Positions 34,334 through 43,438 of a stretch of 64,000 nt of DNA are shown here, one piece after another; position 1 is the first letter of the stretch, and every line of letters begins with the position of its first letter. The DNA lies in assembly GCA_965263375.1 (NCBI GenBank), contig OZ253669.1, positions 3,100,001 to 3,164,000 of the forward strand, in the 5' to 3' direction. Both the position numbers and the translations under genes were made by a program. Below the pieces are notes generated by a model. That model was not told the DNA's origin, ran no database searches, and was given only the letters and a program-made list of their open reading frames with translations. Source of the stretch: JAJFFW01 sp965263375 (lineage in GTDB: Bacteria; Pseudomonadota; Alphaproteobacteria; Caulobacterales; Parvularculaceae).

Positions 34334-36283
34334 TTAACCAGCTTTATTGACCCGCATATACCACTCGACCAAGCGGCGAACTTGGCGCGGGGTATAACCG
34401 CGCTCTTCCATTCTGGCGACGAAATTATCGTGTTTTTCTGCGGTATCGCTGTCTTTTTTGCTGTCGAATGAGATTACCGGCAACAAGTCCTCAACCTGGC
34501 TGAACATGCGTTTTTCGATAACACTGCGCAGTTTCTCATAAGAGGTCCAACGTGGGTTCTGCCCTTCATTATTTGCGCGGGCGCGAAGGGCGAACTTTAC
34601 GACCTCATTTCGGAAATCCTTCGGATTGGCGATGCCAGCCGGTTTTTCGATTTTCGAAAGCTCCCCGTCTAAGGTCGCGCGATCAAGAAGCTGGCCGGTA
34701 TCTGGATCCTTAAAGTCTTGATCTTCAATCCAAGCGTCTGCGAAAGCGATATAGCGGTCAAAAAGATTTTGACCATATTCAGAATAGCTTTCCAGGTAAG
34801 CTTTTTGGATCTCATTACCAATAAAGTCCGCGTATCGCTTGGAAAGTTCTGACTTAATAAAGTCGAGATATTTCTTCTCAACCTCTTCTGGAAACTGTTC
34901 GCGCTTAATGGCGTTTTCAAGAACATACATCAAATGCACCGGATCGGCCGCGACCTCATCCGTATCGAAATTAAATGTTTCCGAAAGAACTTTATAGGCA
35001 AAGCGGGTGGAGATGCCGTCCATCCCCTCATCAATGCCAGCCGCATCGCGATATTCCTGATGGGATTTTGCTTTCGGGTCGGTATCTTTAAGCTTATCGC
35101 CGTCATAAACACGAAGCTTAGAATAAAGGTTTGAATTCTCGTGCTCACGCAACCGCGTTAGAACGGAGAACCGCGCCAATAGGTCCAGTGTCTCTGGCGC
35201 GCAATCAGACCCAGCAAGCTCAGATCCTGCAAGCAATTTTTCATAGATATGGCGTTCTTCTGTCACGCGCAAACAATAAGGAACCTTGATCACATTAATT
35301 CGATCAAGGAAGGCTTCATTGTTTTTGTTATTACGGAATTGCTGCCACTCGCTTTCATTTGAGTGGGCTAGGATCACCCCTTGGAAAGGAATTGGCCCCA
35401 AGGCTTCGGTGCCGACATAATTGCCTTCTTGTGTCGCGGTCAAAAGCGGATGCAACACTTTAATCGGCGCTTTAAACATCTCAACAAATTCAAGCATGCC
35501 TTGGTTCGCCTGGCATAACCCGCCAGAGTAAGAATAAGCATCCGTATCGTCTTGGCTGAAATGCTCAAGCTTACGGATATCAACCTTGCCAACCAATGCG
35601 GAGATGTCTTGGTTGTTCTCATCACCTGGCTCAGTCTTGGCGACGGCAATTTGGCGAAGCTTGGATGGGAACACTCGCACCACTTCGAATTTAGAAATAT
35701 CCCCTCCGAACTCATCAAGGCGTTTAACCGCCCATGGGCTCATCAAACCGGAAAGGCGGCGACGCTCAATCCCGTATTTGTCTTCGAGCAGCGATGAAAG
35801 CTCTTCGGTTTGAAATAGGCCAAGCGGGCTTTCGAAGACTGGCGAGATTTCATCGCCCGCTTTAAGAACATAAATCGGATAGGTTTCCATTAAATCTTTT
35901 AAACGCTCAGCAAGCGAAGATTTACCCCCGCCAACGGGGCCAAGAAGATAAATGATCTGGCGCTTTTCTTCCAAGCCTTGCGCGGCATGCCGGAAGAAAG
36001 AAACGATGCGTTCAATCGTGTCTTCCATGCCGTAAAAACCATCGAAAGCGGCATAGCGGCGAATGGTCCGATTAAAGAAGATCCGTGCAAGCCGCGGGTC
36101 TTTCGACGTGTCGAGCATTTCCGGCTCGCCAATCGCTTTTACCATGCGTTCAGCTGGCGACGCATACAGCATCTGATCATCCCGCGCAGCGAGCAGATAA
36201 TCGCGCAACGACATCGCCTCTTGCCGCACTTTTTGGTAACTCTCCGAAAACAGATCAAATACGTCCAAATTATCGCCAGTCAT
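34334..36283 (-). CDS. prkA: PrkA-family serine protein kinase (YeaG-like)
   Basis: A 649-residue PrkA/YeaG protein: an N-terminal AAA+ domain with Walker A GPVGGGKS at 115–122 after the family sequence ERMVKAIGEPEMLDTSKDPRLARIF, and a C-terminal kinase-like domain with RFAYKVLSETFNFD and PRWTSYEKLRSVIEKRMFSQVEDLLPVISFDSK. It is a cytoplasmic stress protein with kinase or protease activity reported for relatives, linked to nitrogen starvation and stationary phase. It heads the cluster with yeaH and spoVR. Nothing recognisable lies directly upstream in the 1.1-kb gap. Confidence 0.95.
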   Translation of the reverse strand: MTGDNLDVFDLFSESYQKVRQEAMSLRDYLLAARDDQMLYASPAERMVKAIGEPEMLDTSKDPRLARIFFNRTIRRYAAFDGFYGMEDTIERIVSFFRHAAQGLEEKRQIIYLLGPVGGGKSSLAERLKDLMETYPIYVLKAGDEISPVFESPLGLFQTEELSSLLEDKYGIERRRLSGLMSPWAVKRLDEFGGDISKFEVVRVFPSKLRQIAVAKTEPGDENNQDISALVGKVDIRKLEHFSQDDTDAYSYSGGLCQANQGMLEFVEMFKAPIKVLHPLLTATQEGNYVGTEALGPIPFQGVILAHSNESEWQQFRNNKNNEAFLDRINVIKVPYCLRVTEERHIYEKLLAGSELAGSDCAPETLDLLARFSVLTRLREHENSNLYSKLRVYDGDKLKDTDPKAKSHQEYRDAAGIDEGMDGISTRFAYKVLSETFNFDTDEVAADPVHLMYVLENAIKREQFPEEVEKKYLDFIKSELSKRYADFIGNEIQKAYLESYSEYGQNLFDRYIAFADAWIEDQDFKDPDTGQLLDRATLDGELSKIEKPAGIANPKDFRNEVVKFALRARANNEGQNPRWTSYEKLRSVIEKRMFSQVEDLLPVISFDSKKDSDTAEKHDNFVARMEERGYTPRQVRRLVEWYMRVNKAG

Positions 36284-37379
36284 CGCTTCACGCTCACTTT
36301 CACTTTGTTGCCGCCAAAACTAGTATCGCCCGAAAATCCTTATCGCCCATTAAAAAAGGCGAGCGGTCGCGCCCCGACCCTCGCCCATTCTCTTATTATA
36401 GCGTCCGCGCCCCAAATTTGGGCGCCGCGAACGTTTGTTACATCCAGCGCGCCCTCCATATAAAGAGCGTGGCGCTAGAAACAGATCTGTTTTGTCGCGC
36501 CAAAATACTTTTGGCGCCGAATTCCTCTTCACTTTTATTATGTAATGACAAAGCCGCTCAGAGCAAGCGGTCATTGTCCATCCTTCACAAAGATGTGCGG
36601 AAAAACGTGGCGCAACTTTAAACCCCGTGACACAGCTTAACGCTGGTCCATTCCGCCATGACTGAGCTTGCCCAGAATCGTCATGCCTAGGCTTCTCATC
36701 TTGCGTTTCACGCACATTGTGCATTTTTAACGCTACTGACCTCTCGCCTTTTCACCGCGCCAAAACAAATCAGCCGGCGCTATATTGCAGAGGAACGCGA
36801 CTTTTGTTGTCTAGGTTCCCCTGTATTATAAGCTCAATTTCCAGACCCGAGGAAACAAGCTTTTTATTTTTTCGCCCCCAAACTCAACTTAATCCGCCAT
36901 CTTGTATCTTGCGGCCCCAAAAAACAGGCGGCAAAGATGGGGCCAATCAAAAATGGATTCAAAAGCCCCGAAGGCGCAGCTTGCGTTAAAAACGTAAAAC
37001 ACGCAATTAACACATCGCGCTCACGAATTATTAAGGTTAACACGATCTGCCTTAATGATTCGTATCTATTATATAGCATAGAAAAAATAAGGCCATCACG
37101 AGACTGTGTATAATAAGCCGTATGCGGTAAAAATTTTAGGACAATAACATCATAGCCCCACGCATAAAAAACATCCCGCATAGCAACATAATGAAATCGC
37201 AAGGGTTTTAGCACTCGCCGTTAACAGGCGCTGCAAGACCGCGACCAACCGCCTCTCCCCCCCGATTTTTTTCGTTCATGCGGAAAAAAAGCGCCGCGTA
37301 CAATTGCCGCTCACGTGGATCGGACAACTTTGCTGGGGTATAATCATGCAAAATTCTGACAGCGCCCTAAGGATCCCTC
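36284..37379. other. 1.1-kb region without a convincing gene
   Basis: This divergent spacer between prkA and the transglycosylase gene should hold the prkA promoter. A long imperfect hairpin (AATGAC/GTCATT with inner CGCT/AGCG) is at 36544–36575. Several open frames exist on both strands but have unlikely composition; only the one at 36864–37214 is worth listing. No tRNA-like or known RNA gene is visible to me. Confidence 0.4.
36864..37214 (-). CDS. Doubtful orphan ORF
   Basis: A 116-codon frame starting with GTG at 37214 (or ATG at 37181). The product is hydrophobic in the middle (IVLTLIIRERDVLIACFTFL) and ends in basic residues. I recognise no family, see no ribosome-binding site, and the codon use is more AT-rich than the neighbours. 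It may be an acquired or decayed gene or simply an open frame. Confidence 0.2.
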   Translation of the reverse strand: MLKPLRFHYVAMRDVFYAWGYDVIVLKFLPHTAYYTQSRDGLIFSMLYNRYESLRQIVLTLIIRERDVLIACFTFLTQAAPSGLLNPFLIGPIFAACFLGPQDTRWRIKLSLGAKK

Positions 37380-38000
37380 ATGACCTTTTCTCGCCGATTT
37401 TCAATGACTTTTGCTCTATTGGCTATGTTTTTGACCGGTTGCGCCTCGATCCCGCCGGATGATGTTGGCGATGCGTGTGAGATATTTAAAGACAAAGGCG
37501 GTTGGTATCGCTCAACCCATCGCGCAGAAAAGCGCTGGGGCCTTCCTAAATACATTCAACTGGCGATTATTCGTCAGGAATCTGGCTTTGATGCTGACGC
37601 AAAACCTGAACGCAATCGCTTCTTATTTGTGTTCCCAGGCGCACGGAAATCTTCCGCCCGCGGCTACCCACAAGCGCTTGAGCAAACATGGGCGCAATAT
37701 CAACGCGCTAGCGGAAACAAGGACGCCAACCGGCGTAGCTTTTCCGACGCTGTCGACTTTGTTTCTTGGTATGGCGCGCAAAGCAAAAAACGTAACGGCA
37801 TCCCGCTGAATGACGCTTACAGCCAATACCTAGCCTATCACGAAGGCTGGGGCGGTTACTCGGACCAAACCTATAAAAGAAAGCCGCAAGTGCGCCAGGC
37901 CGCTCAGCGCGTTTCTTCCATGGCGGCGACCTATCAACGACAACTGAAACGTTGCGAAAAACGCTTCCGCCGCGGCATTCCATTAGTGCCATTTATCTAG
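37380..38000 (+). CDS. SLT-domain lytic transglycosylase lipoprotein
   Basis: A 206-residue lipoprotein: a signal peptide ending in the lipobox LTGC (Cys near residue 21) and an SLT-type lysozyme-like domain. The catalytic glutamate is in IQLAIIRQESGFDADAKP, and AYSQYLAYHEGWGGY is a later family segment. Such enzymes cut peptidoglycan glycans with 1,6-anhydro ring formation from the outer membrane's inner face. It stands alone, converging with the M20 peptidase gene. Confidence 0.9.
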   Translation: MTFSRRFSMTFALLAMFLTGCASIPPDDVGDACEIFKDKGGWYRSTHRAEKRWGLPKYIQLAIIRQESGFDADAKPERNRFLFVFPGARKSSARGYPQALEQTWAQYQRASGNKDANRRSFSDAVDFVSWYGAQSKKRNGIPLNDAYSQYLAYHEGWGGYSDQTYKRKPQVRQAAQRVSSMAATYQRQLKRCEKRFRRGIPLVPFI

Positions 38001-38056
38001 AGCCAACGCGAATAGGCGCTAAATGGGTTATTGGAACCAACTGCGGCGCGCTCGCT

Positions 38057-39316
38057 TTAAGCGCCCATCAGCGCTTTGATTTGTTTTGCGTTGACGCGCC
38101 CATCAGCCAAGCGGTTCAAAATTAAAGTGGACAAGGCCGCCCGCTCCGCGAAACTGTCTGTCTCGACAAATTCTTCATTGGAATGAATGCGCCCGCCGCG
38201 CACGCCAAGCGTATCAACATTGGGGGCGCCGGCTGCAAAAATATTATTCCCTTCACACACGCCGCCTGTATCAACAAATGCAAGCTCAAGCCCCAGCGCC
38301 CGGCCCGTTCCGCTTACAGCTTGGAATAAAGCCCCTTGCGCAGCATTGCGCAACTTTGGCGGACGATAAAACCCGCCATGAATATGGCCAGTTATGCCTC
38401 TTCGTTTCATTTCAACATCAAACAACGCGCGCACCTGTTGATCTATCCACTGGGCGGCCTCAACATCCGGCGCCCTTGCCCCGAAACGTACAACTGCGTT
38501 GTTTGGAACTATGTTAACGGGCGCCCCGCCATCGATGGACCCCACATTCACTGTAACGCCATCGCGTTGTCCGTTCAGCGCCTCAAGCCCGAGCGTAAAA
38601 GCGGCAGCCGCCTCAAGCGCGCTCGCCCCTTCAGCTTTAGCACGGCCCGCATGGGCCGCAATTCCGTGGAAAACAACATCATAGACTGAAGAGCCTTTGC
38701 GTCCCCCAGCCATGTCGCCAGTTTCCAGACAAGGCTCATATGTCATGCCGATTTGAGCGCCGCTTTTCACCGCATCAATAAGCGCATCTTCACTTGCAAA
38801 ATTACCGATCTCTTCATCAGGCGTCACGACGATTTGGTAGCCGAGAGCATCTTTATGAGGGCCAGCTTCAAAGGCCTTGATCGCCTCAAGCATCACAACT
38901 AGGCCGCCCTTCATATCCGCCAGGCCCGGCCCGTTTATCCGTCCGTTGCCAAGATCAACAATCTCCTCAAACTGACCTGGCGGAAAGACCGTGTCATAGT
39001 GGCCGCTAAATATGACTTGGGTCTCAGCTTCTGGCCGCGCGCGAACACGCAGAACCGGCGCGGTTTCAATCATTTCCACAGCACCGCTATTTTGCACAAT
39101 CTCAAATGGCTTACTGGGCTCCAACTGGACATCTGCATCAAGTTCACAAAAAGCATCCGCCAAAGTTGGCGCGAAGCCTTTCAGACCATTAATATTCCAA
39201 CTGCCTGTATTAACGCGCGACCAGTCAAGGGTGCGCGCAAGCATCACCTGGGATGCCGCTTCTAAACGTTCAATCGCAGCTTCGTCATCTTTGGTTCGTT
39301 TTGACAGATCAATCAC
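38057..39316 (-). CDS. M20-family metallopeptidase (carboxypeptidase G2-like)
   Basis: About 419 residues of an M20 hydrolase. Zinc ligands lie in FSGHYDTVFP and GPGLADMKGG, the catalytic Glu in VTPDEEIGN, and the last His region in GGRIHSNEEFVETDSF; the dimerisation domain is in the middle (HGIAAHAGRAKAEGASALEAA). The profile is closest to glutamate-releasing carboxypeptidases, but the substrate is not known. I suggest the GTG at 39316 after AAGAGA; an in-frame TTG at 39361 adds 15 residues. A MarR regulator lies upstream on the same strand. Confidence 0.88.
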   Translation of the reverse strand: MIDLSKRTKDDEAAIERLEAASQVMLARTLDWSRVNTGSWNINGLKGFAPTLADAFCELDADVQLEPSKPFEIVQNSGAVEMIETAPVLRVRARPEAETQVIFSGHYDTVFPPGQFEEIVDLGNGRINGPGLADMKGGLVVMLEAIKAFEAGPHKDALGYQIVVTPDEEIGNFASEDALIDAVKSGAQIGMTYEPCLETGDMAGGRKGSSVYDVVFHGIAAHAGRAKAEGASALEAAAAFTLGLEALNGQRDGVTVNVGSIDGGAPVNIVPNNAVVRFGARAPDVEAAQWIDQQVRALFDVEMKRRGITGHIHGGFYRPPKLRNAAQGALFQAVSGTGRALGLELAFVDTGGVCEGNNIFAAGAPNVDTLGVRGGRIHSNEEFVETDSFAERAALSTLILNRLADGRVNAKQIKALMGA

Positions 39317-39471
39317 GGTCGTCTCTTTTGTTGGCGCCCCAACAGCGGGAAGCACCAACAATTGACGCCAGACGGCCTAAAATTCAAGCCCCGCCAAGCA
39401 CTAAGTTTGGCCTATAGCTATTTACCATGAAGCCAATATCTTAATTTTTGAGAATAAAGCGGCGTAAAAGG

Positions 39472-39825
39472 CTAGCCATACATCGCCGTATAGGCGGTTG
39501 GATCTGACCGCTCTTCAACAAGGCGGGCAAACTGATCCACATAAAGCGAGCCTTGCTCAGTCTTCTGTACTAAGACAATGCGCTTATCTTCAGGGTCACG
39601 CACCCTGCGCACAAAACCAAGAATGGAAAGCGCATCAAGGGCCCTAGAAATAGCCGGCTTCGGCACATTTAAATCCCGCGCGAGCCCGCGAACCGTATGG
39701 CGCCCGGGATTAAGATAGACCGTCAACAAGATCGCCCATTGGCGCATTGACAGGTCTGGACCATCATTCCGGACGGCGTCGGCGAATACATTCCGCCAAT
39801 TTGATAAAATATCTACAACGGCCAT
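39472..39825 (-). CDS. MarR-family regulator
   Basis: A 117-residue winged helix-turn-helix protein of the MarR type: LSMRQWAILLTVYLNPGRHTVRGLARDLNVPKPAISRALDALSILGFVRRVRDPEDKRIV covers the DNA-binding helices and wing. It is shorter than most MarR proteins at the N-terminus, so the dimerisation helices are reduced. The target is unknown; the M20 peptidase gene downstream is on the same strand, 110 bp away, and an M17 peptidase is upstream. Confidence 0.87.
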   Translation of the reverse strand: MAVVDILSNWRNVFADAVRNDGPDLSMRQWAILLTVYLNPGRHTVRGLARDLNVPKPAISRALDALSILGFVRRVRDPEDKRIVLVQKTEQGSLYVDQFARLVEERSDPTAYTAMYG

Positions 39826-39955
39826 TTCTTTAAACAGTCGCTTTCAAGAGCGATTTCTTTGCAGATTAATCGCTCACCAATCATCGCACCCAAAGGGCGC
39901 AGCCTCAACATTTGATGACACTGCAACTGTTCGCCGCAAAAGTGCAAGCGGTCTT

Positions 39956-41329
39956 TTAACCGAAACGCTCCTTAAGAACTGCGAAGAGCGCACGCATGGC
40001 CTGCGCCTCTCCCCCGACCGCGCGTCCAGGGGCGGCTTTAGGCCGCCAAGCGTAAATATCAAAGTGCGCCCACGCGGCCCCCGTGTCTTGGCCCACATCT
40101 ACAAACTTCTGTAAAAATAAGGCCGCCGTGATAGATCCCGCAAAACCGCCGCTGGAAATATTGTTCGTATCCGCCACAGATGACGATAGTAACGAGCTAT
40201 AGCCTTTCCATAAAGGCATACGCCATGCAGGATCAGCCTGCGCCTTAGCTTGGTTTGCAAGATCCGCGGCGAGATTTTCATCATCAGTATAAAATGGCGC
40301 GAGCTCAGCGCCGACAGCAACCCGCGCAGCGCCTGTTAGCGTCGCCATAGAGATCAATAAATCCGGCTTATCTTCTGAGGCGAGCGCAAGCGCGTCAGCC
40401 AGCACCAATCGTCCTTCAGCGTCTGTATTGCCGATTTCAACCGTTAGGCCGTTACGCGCTTTTAAAATATCGCTTGGCCGAAAGGCGTTGGCTGAGATCG
40501 AATTTTCCACTGCCGGAACAAGAACGCGCAAATTCACATCAAGCCCCGACGACATCACCATCTGCGCAAGCCCAAGAACATGGGCCGCCCCGCCCATATC
40601 CTTCTTCATCAATCCCATGCCGCCTGCGCCTTTTATGTTCAGCCCACCGCTGTCAAAACAGACGCCTTTACCAACAAGGGTTATTTTTGGAGCGCCAGAA
40701 CGCCCCCATCGAAGATCAATAAGCCTTGGCGCGACCGCCGCCGCGCGGCCAACCGCATGGATCATTGGAAAATTCTGATCGAGGAGCGCCGCGCCCTCAA
40801 TGATCTTTATGTCGGCGTCATACTCCTGCGATAAATTTTGCGCCTCATCCGCGAGGGCAGCTGGGGTCATATCTGCTGCGGGGGTGTTCACAAGATCCCT
40901 TACGAAAGCTGTCGCCCTGGCCGCCCGCTGCGCCGCTTCTATGTCCACCCCTTGCGGCGCAATCAAAACAGCCGATGGCGCTGACAAAGATTTGTAGCGA
41001 TCAAACCGATAGCCCCCCAGCACCCAGGCGAACACGGCTAACTGCGCGTCGCTTTGTGATAAAGTATCGGCCAAATAATATGTTCCCGCCGGCAATCGAT
41101 CGCCCGCCGCCGCGAAAACGAGCTCATCTGACCCGTCCCCAAGACCGAGCAAGACCCCCGATTGTCCCGAAAGCAAAGCGCCTGCTTCACCTTTAAAGCC
41201 ATTTGCCGCCATTAACGCCGCAAGTTCGTCATTTCCCGAAGGCGCATCCCCCCCTCGGGGAATGCCATAGATCGGCTTGGCGCCCTCTAAGGTGCTGGAA
41301 TCAAATGGTTTTATAAAATCTGCAGTCAT
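39956..41329 (-). CDS. M17 leucyl aminopeptidase family protein
   Basis: A 457-residue M17 aminopeptidase. The C-terminal catalytic domain carries GKGVCFDSGGLNIKGAGGMGLMKKDMGG, with two metal ligands and the catalytic Lys, and NTDAEGRLVLADAL, which adds the Asp/Glu ligands and Arg. The N-terminal part is the non-catalytic domain. It releases N-terminal residues from peptides in the cytoplasm. ATG at 41329 preceded by AAGGAA is preferred to a start at 41368. It is divergent from the TadD-like gene. Confidence 0.92.
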   Translation of the reverse strand: MTADFIKPFDSSTLEGAKPIYGIPRGGDAPSGNDELAALMAANGFKGEAGALLSGQSGVLLGLGDGSDELVFAAAGDRLPAGTYYLADTLSQSDAQLAVFAWVLGGYRFDRYKSLSAPSAVLIAPQGVDIEAAQRAARATAFVRDLVNTPAADMTPAALADEAQNLSQEYDADIKIIEGAALLDQNFPMIHAVGRAAAVAPRLIDLRWGRSGAPKITLVGKGVCFDSGGLNIKGAGGMGLMKKDMGGAAHVLGLAQMVMSSGLDVNLRVLVPAVENSISANAFRPSDILKARNGLTVEIGNTDAEGRLVLADALALASEDKPDLLISMATLTGAARVAVGAELAPFYTDDENLAADLANQAKAQADPAWRMPLWKGYSSLLSSSVADTNNISSGGFAGSITAALFLQKFVDVGQDTGAAWAHFDIYAWRPKAAPGRAVGGEAQAMRALFAVLKERFG

Positions 41330-41450
41330 CGGGGGGTATTCCTTAATCCGAAGGGGAGGAAAGCGCATGTATTTAAGAACATAGTTAAGCCTTTGTTGAA
41401 CACATTCCGCAATGATGACGGCAAACAGTTTCCGCCGTTAAGGAATGATT

Positions 41451-42581
41451 ATGTCTTTGCGCGTTCAAAGCCCTACCTGCCCCGCCCGTTTTAAACGTCT
41501 TGCACTTTTGCTTGCCAGCGTTATTTCGCTGTCCGCTTGCGCCACCAGTGGTGAACGCGTGGCGTCGCCGAGCAAGGAAGATTACAAAAACGCGATCGGC
41601 GCATACGCCAACCCAGCGGCTGACATCGCCGGAATGGACCCTGTAGCGGCAGCGGCCTATTGGGGGTCTCGTTACACGCGCGATCAACGCAACCCAGAGG
41701 TTGCGGTCGGCTATTCAGCGGCCCTGCGCAAAATCGGGTCTAACGAACAAGCGGTCACAGTAATGCTAAAAACCGCGGGCCAGCACCCTCAAAACCCTGA
41801 TGTAAACTTTGAAGCTGGTAAAGCCTTAGTAGAAGCGGGCCGTTCTTTTGAGGCTGTGCGCTATCTTGAAAGCGCTGCTGCAATCAAAACCCATGACTGG
41901 CGCGTTCTTTCCGCTTATGGCGTCGCGCTTGATAATATTGGCGAGCATAACCTGGCGCGCCAAAAATATGACCATGCGCTAAAACTTCAGCCTTCTGCTG
42001 TCAGTGTCATGAACAACAAAGCATTATCTTACGCGATGTCCGGGGATTTATCCTTGGCTGAGCAAACCTTGCGCACGGCGACAGCCGCCCCTGGCGCAGA
42101 TGCGCGGATGCGCCAAAACCTTGCTTTGGTCCTCGCAATCAAAGGCGAGATGCATGAAGCATCAAGGTTGGCTCGCACCGATCTTCCCCCACAAACGGCG
42201 GATCAAAATATTGCGTATTACCGCTCGTTGATGACGCAGCCAGCTTACTGGTCAGAATATGCGCCGTCTGATTTTGAAGCGCCGACTTTCAGCGGGCCAA
42301 GCTATAACCAAAACGCAACAACGGATTTAAAACGTCAGCCTGCGCCAAATATTGCGCCGACATCCAAACCAAAGCCCGTCCTGAAACAGGAAGAACAACA
42401 AGCGCCAGCAAGCGCGCCCTTAAAGCCAATGGTTCAAAAAGCGCCGCAAAAGGCGACATCCCTGACGCCGACATCCGCGGTTTCTAAAGAAGAACTTAAC
42501 CTTGAAAATATCGGCATCTTTGTTGAAGAAACAGATAAGCCAACCGAATTAACCCCAGTTGAGTTAAAGACTGGCCAATAG
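41451..42581 (+). CDS. TPR lipoprotein, TadD-like
   Basis: A 376-residue lipoprotein with a signal peptide and lipobox LSAC, then tetratricopeptide repeats from about residue 60 to 220 (AVGYSAALRKIGSNEQAVTVML, NPDVNFEAGKALVEAGRSFEAVRYL, DWRVLSAYGVALDNIGEHNLARQKYDHALKLQP). This matches TadD, the assembly lipoprotein of Flp pili; a proline- and glutamine-rich tail follows. An Flp pilin gene is 8 kb away, but other tad genes are not in the window. AAGGA spaced 6 nt supports ATG 41451 over ATG 41445. Confidence 0.8.
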   Translation: MSLRVQSPTCPARFKRLALLLASVISLSACATSGERVASPSKEDYKNAIGAYANPAADIAGMDPVAAAAYWGSRYTRDQRNPEVAVGYSAALRKIGSNEQAVTVMLKTAGQHPQNPDVNFEAGKALVEAGRSFEAVRYLESAAAIKTHDWRVLSAYGVALDNIGEHNLARQKYDHALKLQPSAVSVMNNKALSYAMSGDLSLAEQTLRTATAAPGADARMRQNLALVLAIKGEMHEASRLARTDLPPQTADQNIAYYRSLMTQPAYWSEYAPSDFEAPTFSGPSYNQNATTDLKRQPAPNIAPTSKPKPVLKQEEQQAPASAPLKPMVQKAPQKATSLTPTSAVSKEELNLENIGIFVEETDKPTELTPVELKTGQ

Positions 42582-42606
42582 GCTGCCTGCGAACCATCAA
42601 TCAAAC

Positions 42607-43293
42607 TTAGCTCATGATCGTATAAGGCCCGCCGCGTTCTAGAGCAGTTTGATAAGCTGGGCGCGCATGAATACGCGTAACAAAGTCTTCAATTTGTGGG
42701 TAGCTTTTTTGTTTTTTACGTTTGCCGATATTCACGCGGGAAAGGAAAGCCTCCATCGCAAAGCTCATTTGGATGTCTGCGGCCGAAAACGCCTCACCAG
42801 CAAACCACGGGCTTTTGGAAAGCGTATCCTCGATTAAAGCCGCTTGACTTTGCAAATTCGGCTCAACAAAACTAGAGAGCACGCGGTTCGCGATACCCTT
42901 CGTAATCATAGAGATTGGGAATGGAACCTTCGTCTCTTTAATCCGTACAAATATCAGCTTCATCACCAAATTGGGCGCGATGGAGCCTTCTGCAAAATGC
43001 AGCCAGTAGCGATAATCAAGGCGTTCTTGCGTACCGACCGGCGGAATCAACGCGCCATCGCCATAGGTTTCCACTAAATATTCGATAATGGCCCCAGTTT
43101 CCGCCAGCACCTTGCCGTCATCTTCGATAATCGGCGATTTTCCAAGCGGATGGACCTTTTTCAAAGCTGGCGGGGCAAGTGAAGTGGTTTTATCCCGCTC
43201 ATAGCGTTTCACCTCATATTCCAGGCCAAGCTCTTCCAACAGCCACAAGACCCGCTGCGAGCGGGAATTTTCAAGATGGTGCACAATGATCAT
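42607..43293 (-). CDS. Glutathione S-transferase
   Basis: A 228-residue GST with a thioredoxin-like N-terminal domain (HHLENSRSQRVLWLLEELGLEYEVKRY; the catalytic Ser/Asn lies near NSRSQR, and PLGKSPIIEDDG is the cis-Pro and glutathione-binding segment, then ETGAIIEYL) and a helical C-terminal domain. It conjugates glutathione to electrophiles or reduces peroxides. No partner genes are adjacent; it converges with the TadD-like gene and is divergent from obgE. Confidence 0.92.
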   Translation of the reverse strand: MIIVHHLENSRSQRVLWLLEELGLEYEVKRYERDKTTSLAPPALKKVHPLGKSPIIEDDGKVLAETGAIIEYLVETYGDGALIPPVGTQERLDYRYWLHFAEGSIAPNLVMKLIFVRIKETKVPFPISMITKGIANRVLSSFVEPNLQSQAALIEDTLSKSPWFAGEAFSAADIQMSFAMEAFLSRVNIGKRKKQKSYPQIEDFVTRIHARPAYQTALERGGPYTIMS

Positions 43294-43438
43294 AGCATTT
43301 GCCTTTCAGAGCATATACGCGCCCTAGGATGCGAGAGTTCACTCAAAAACGATGAAGCTGAAGTCTAACCCTATCTAGCCGTTACGCCCATACTGAAGGA
43401 CGCCTTTTCGCAGCCGCGCAAAGACGCTATAGGAGCGC

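Noticed and set aside
36085..36724. Overlapping open frames on both strands upstream of prkA.
   Set aside because: Composition is rich in Arg, Ser and Cys without domains, and parts overlap prkA itself.
41373..41388. Two TTAA half-sites before the TadD-like gene.
   Set aside because: Spacing is 8, not 7, and the neighbouring TTAA-N7 pairing ends in TTGA.
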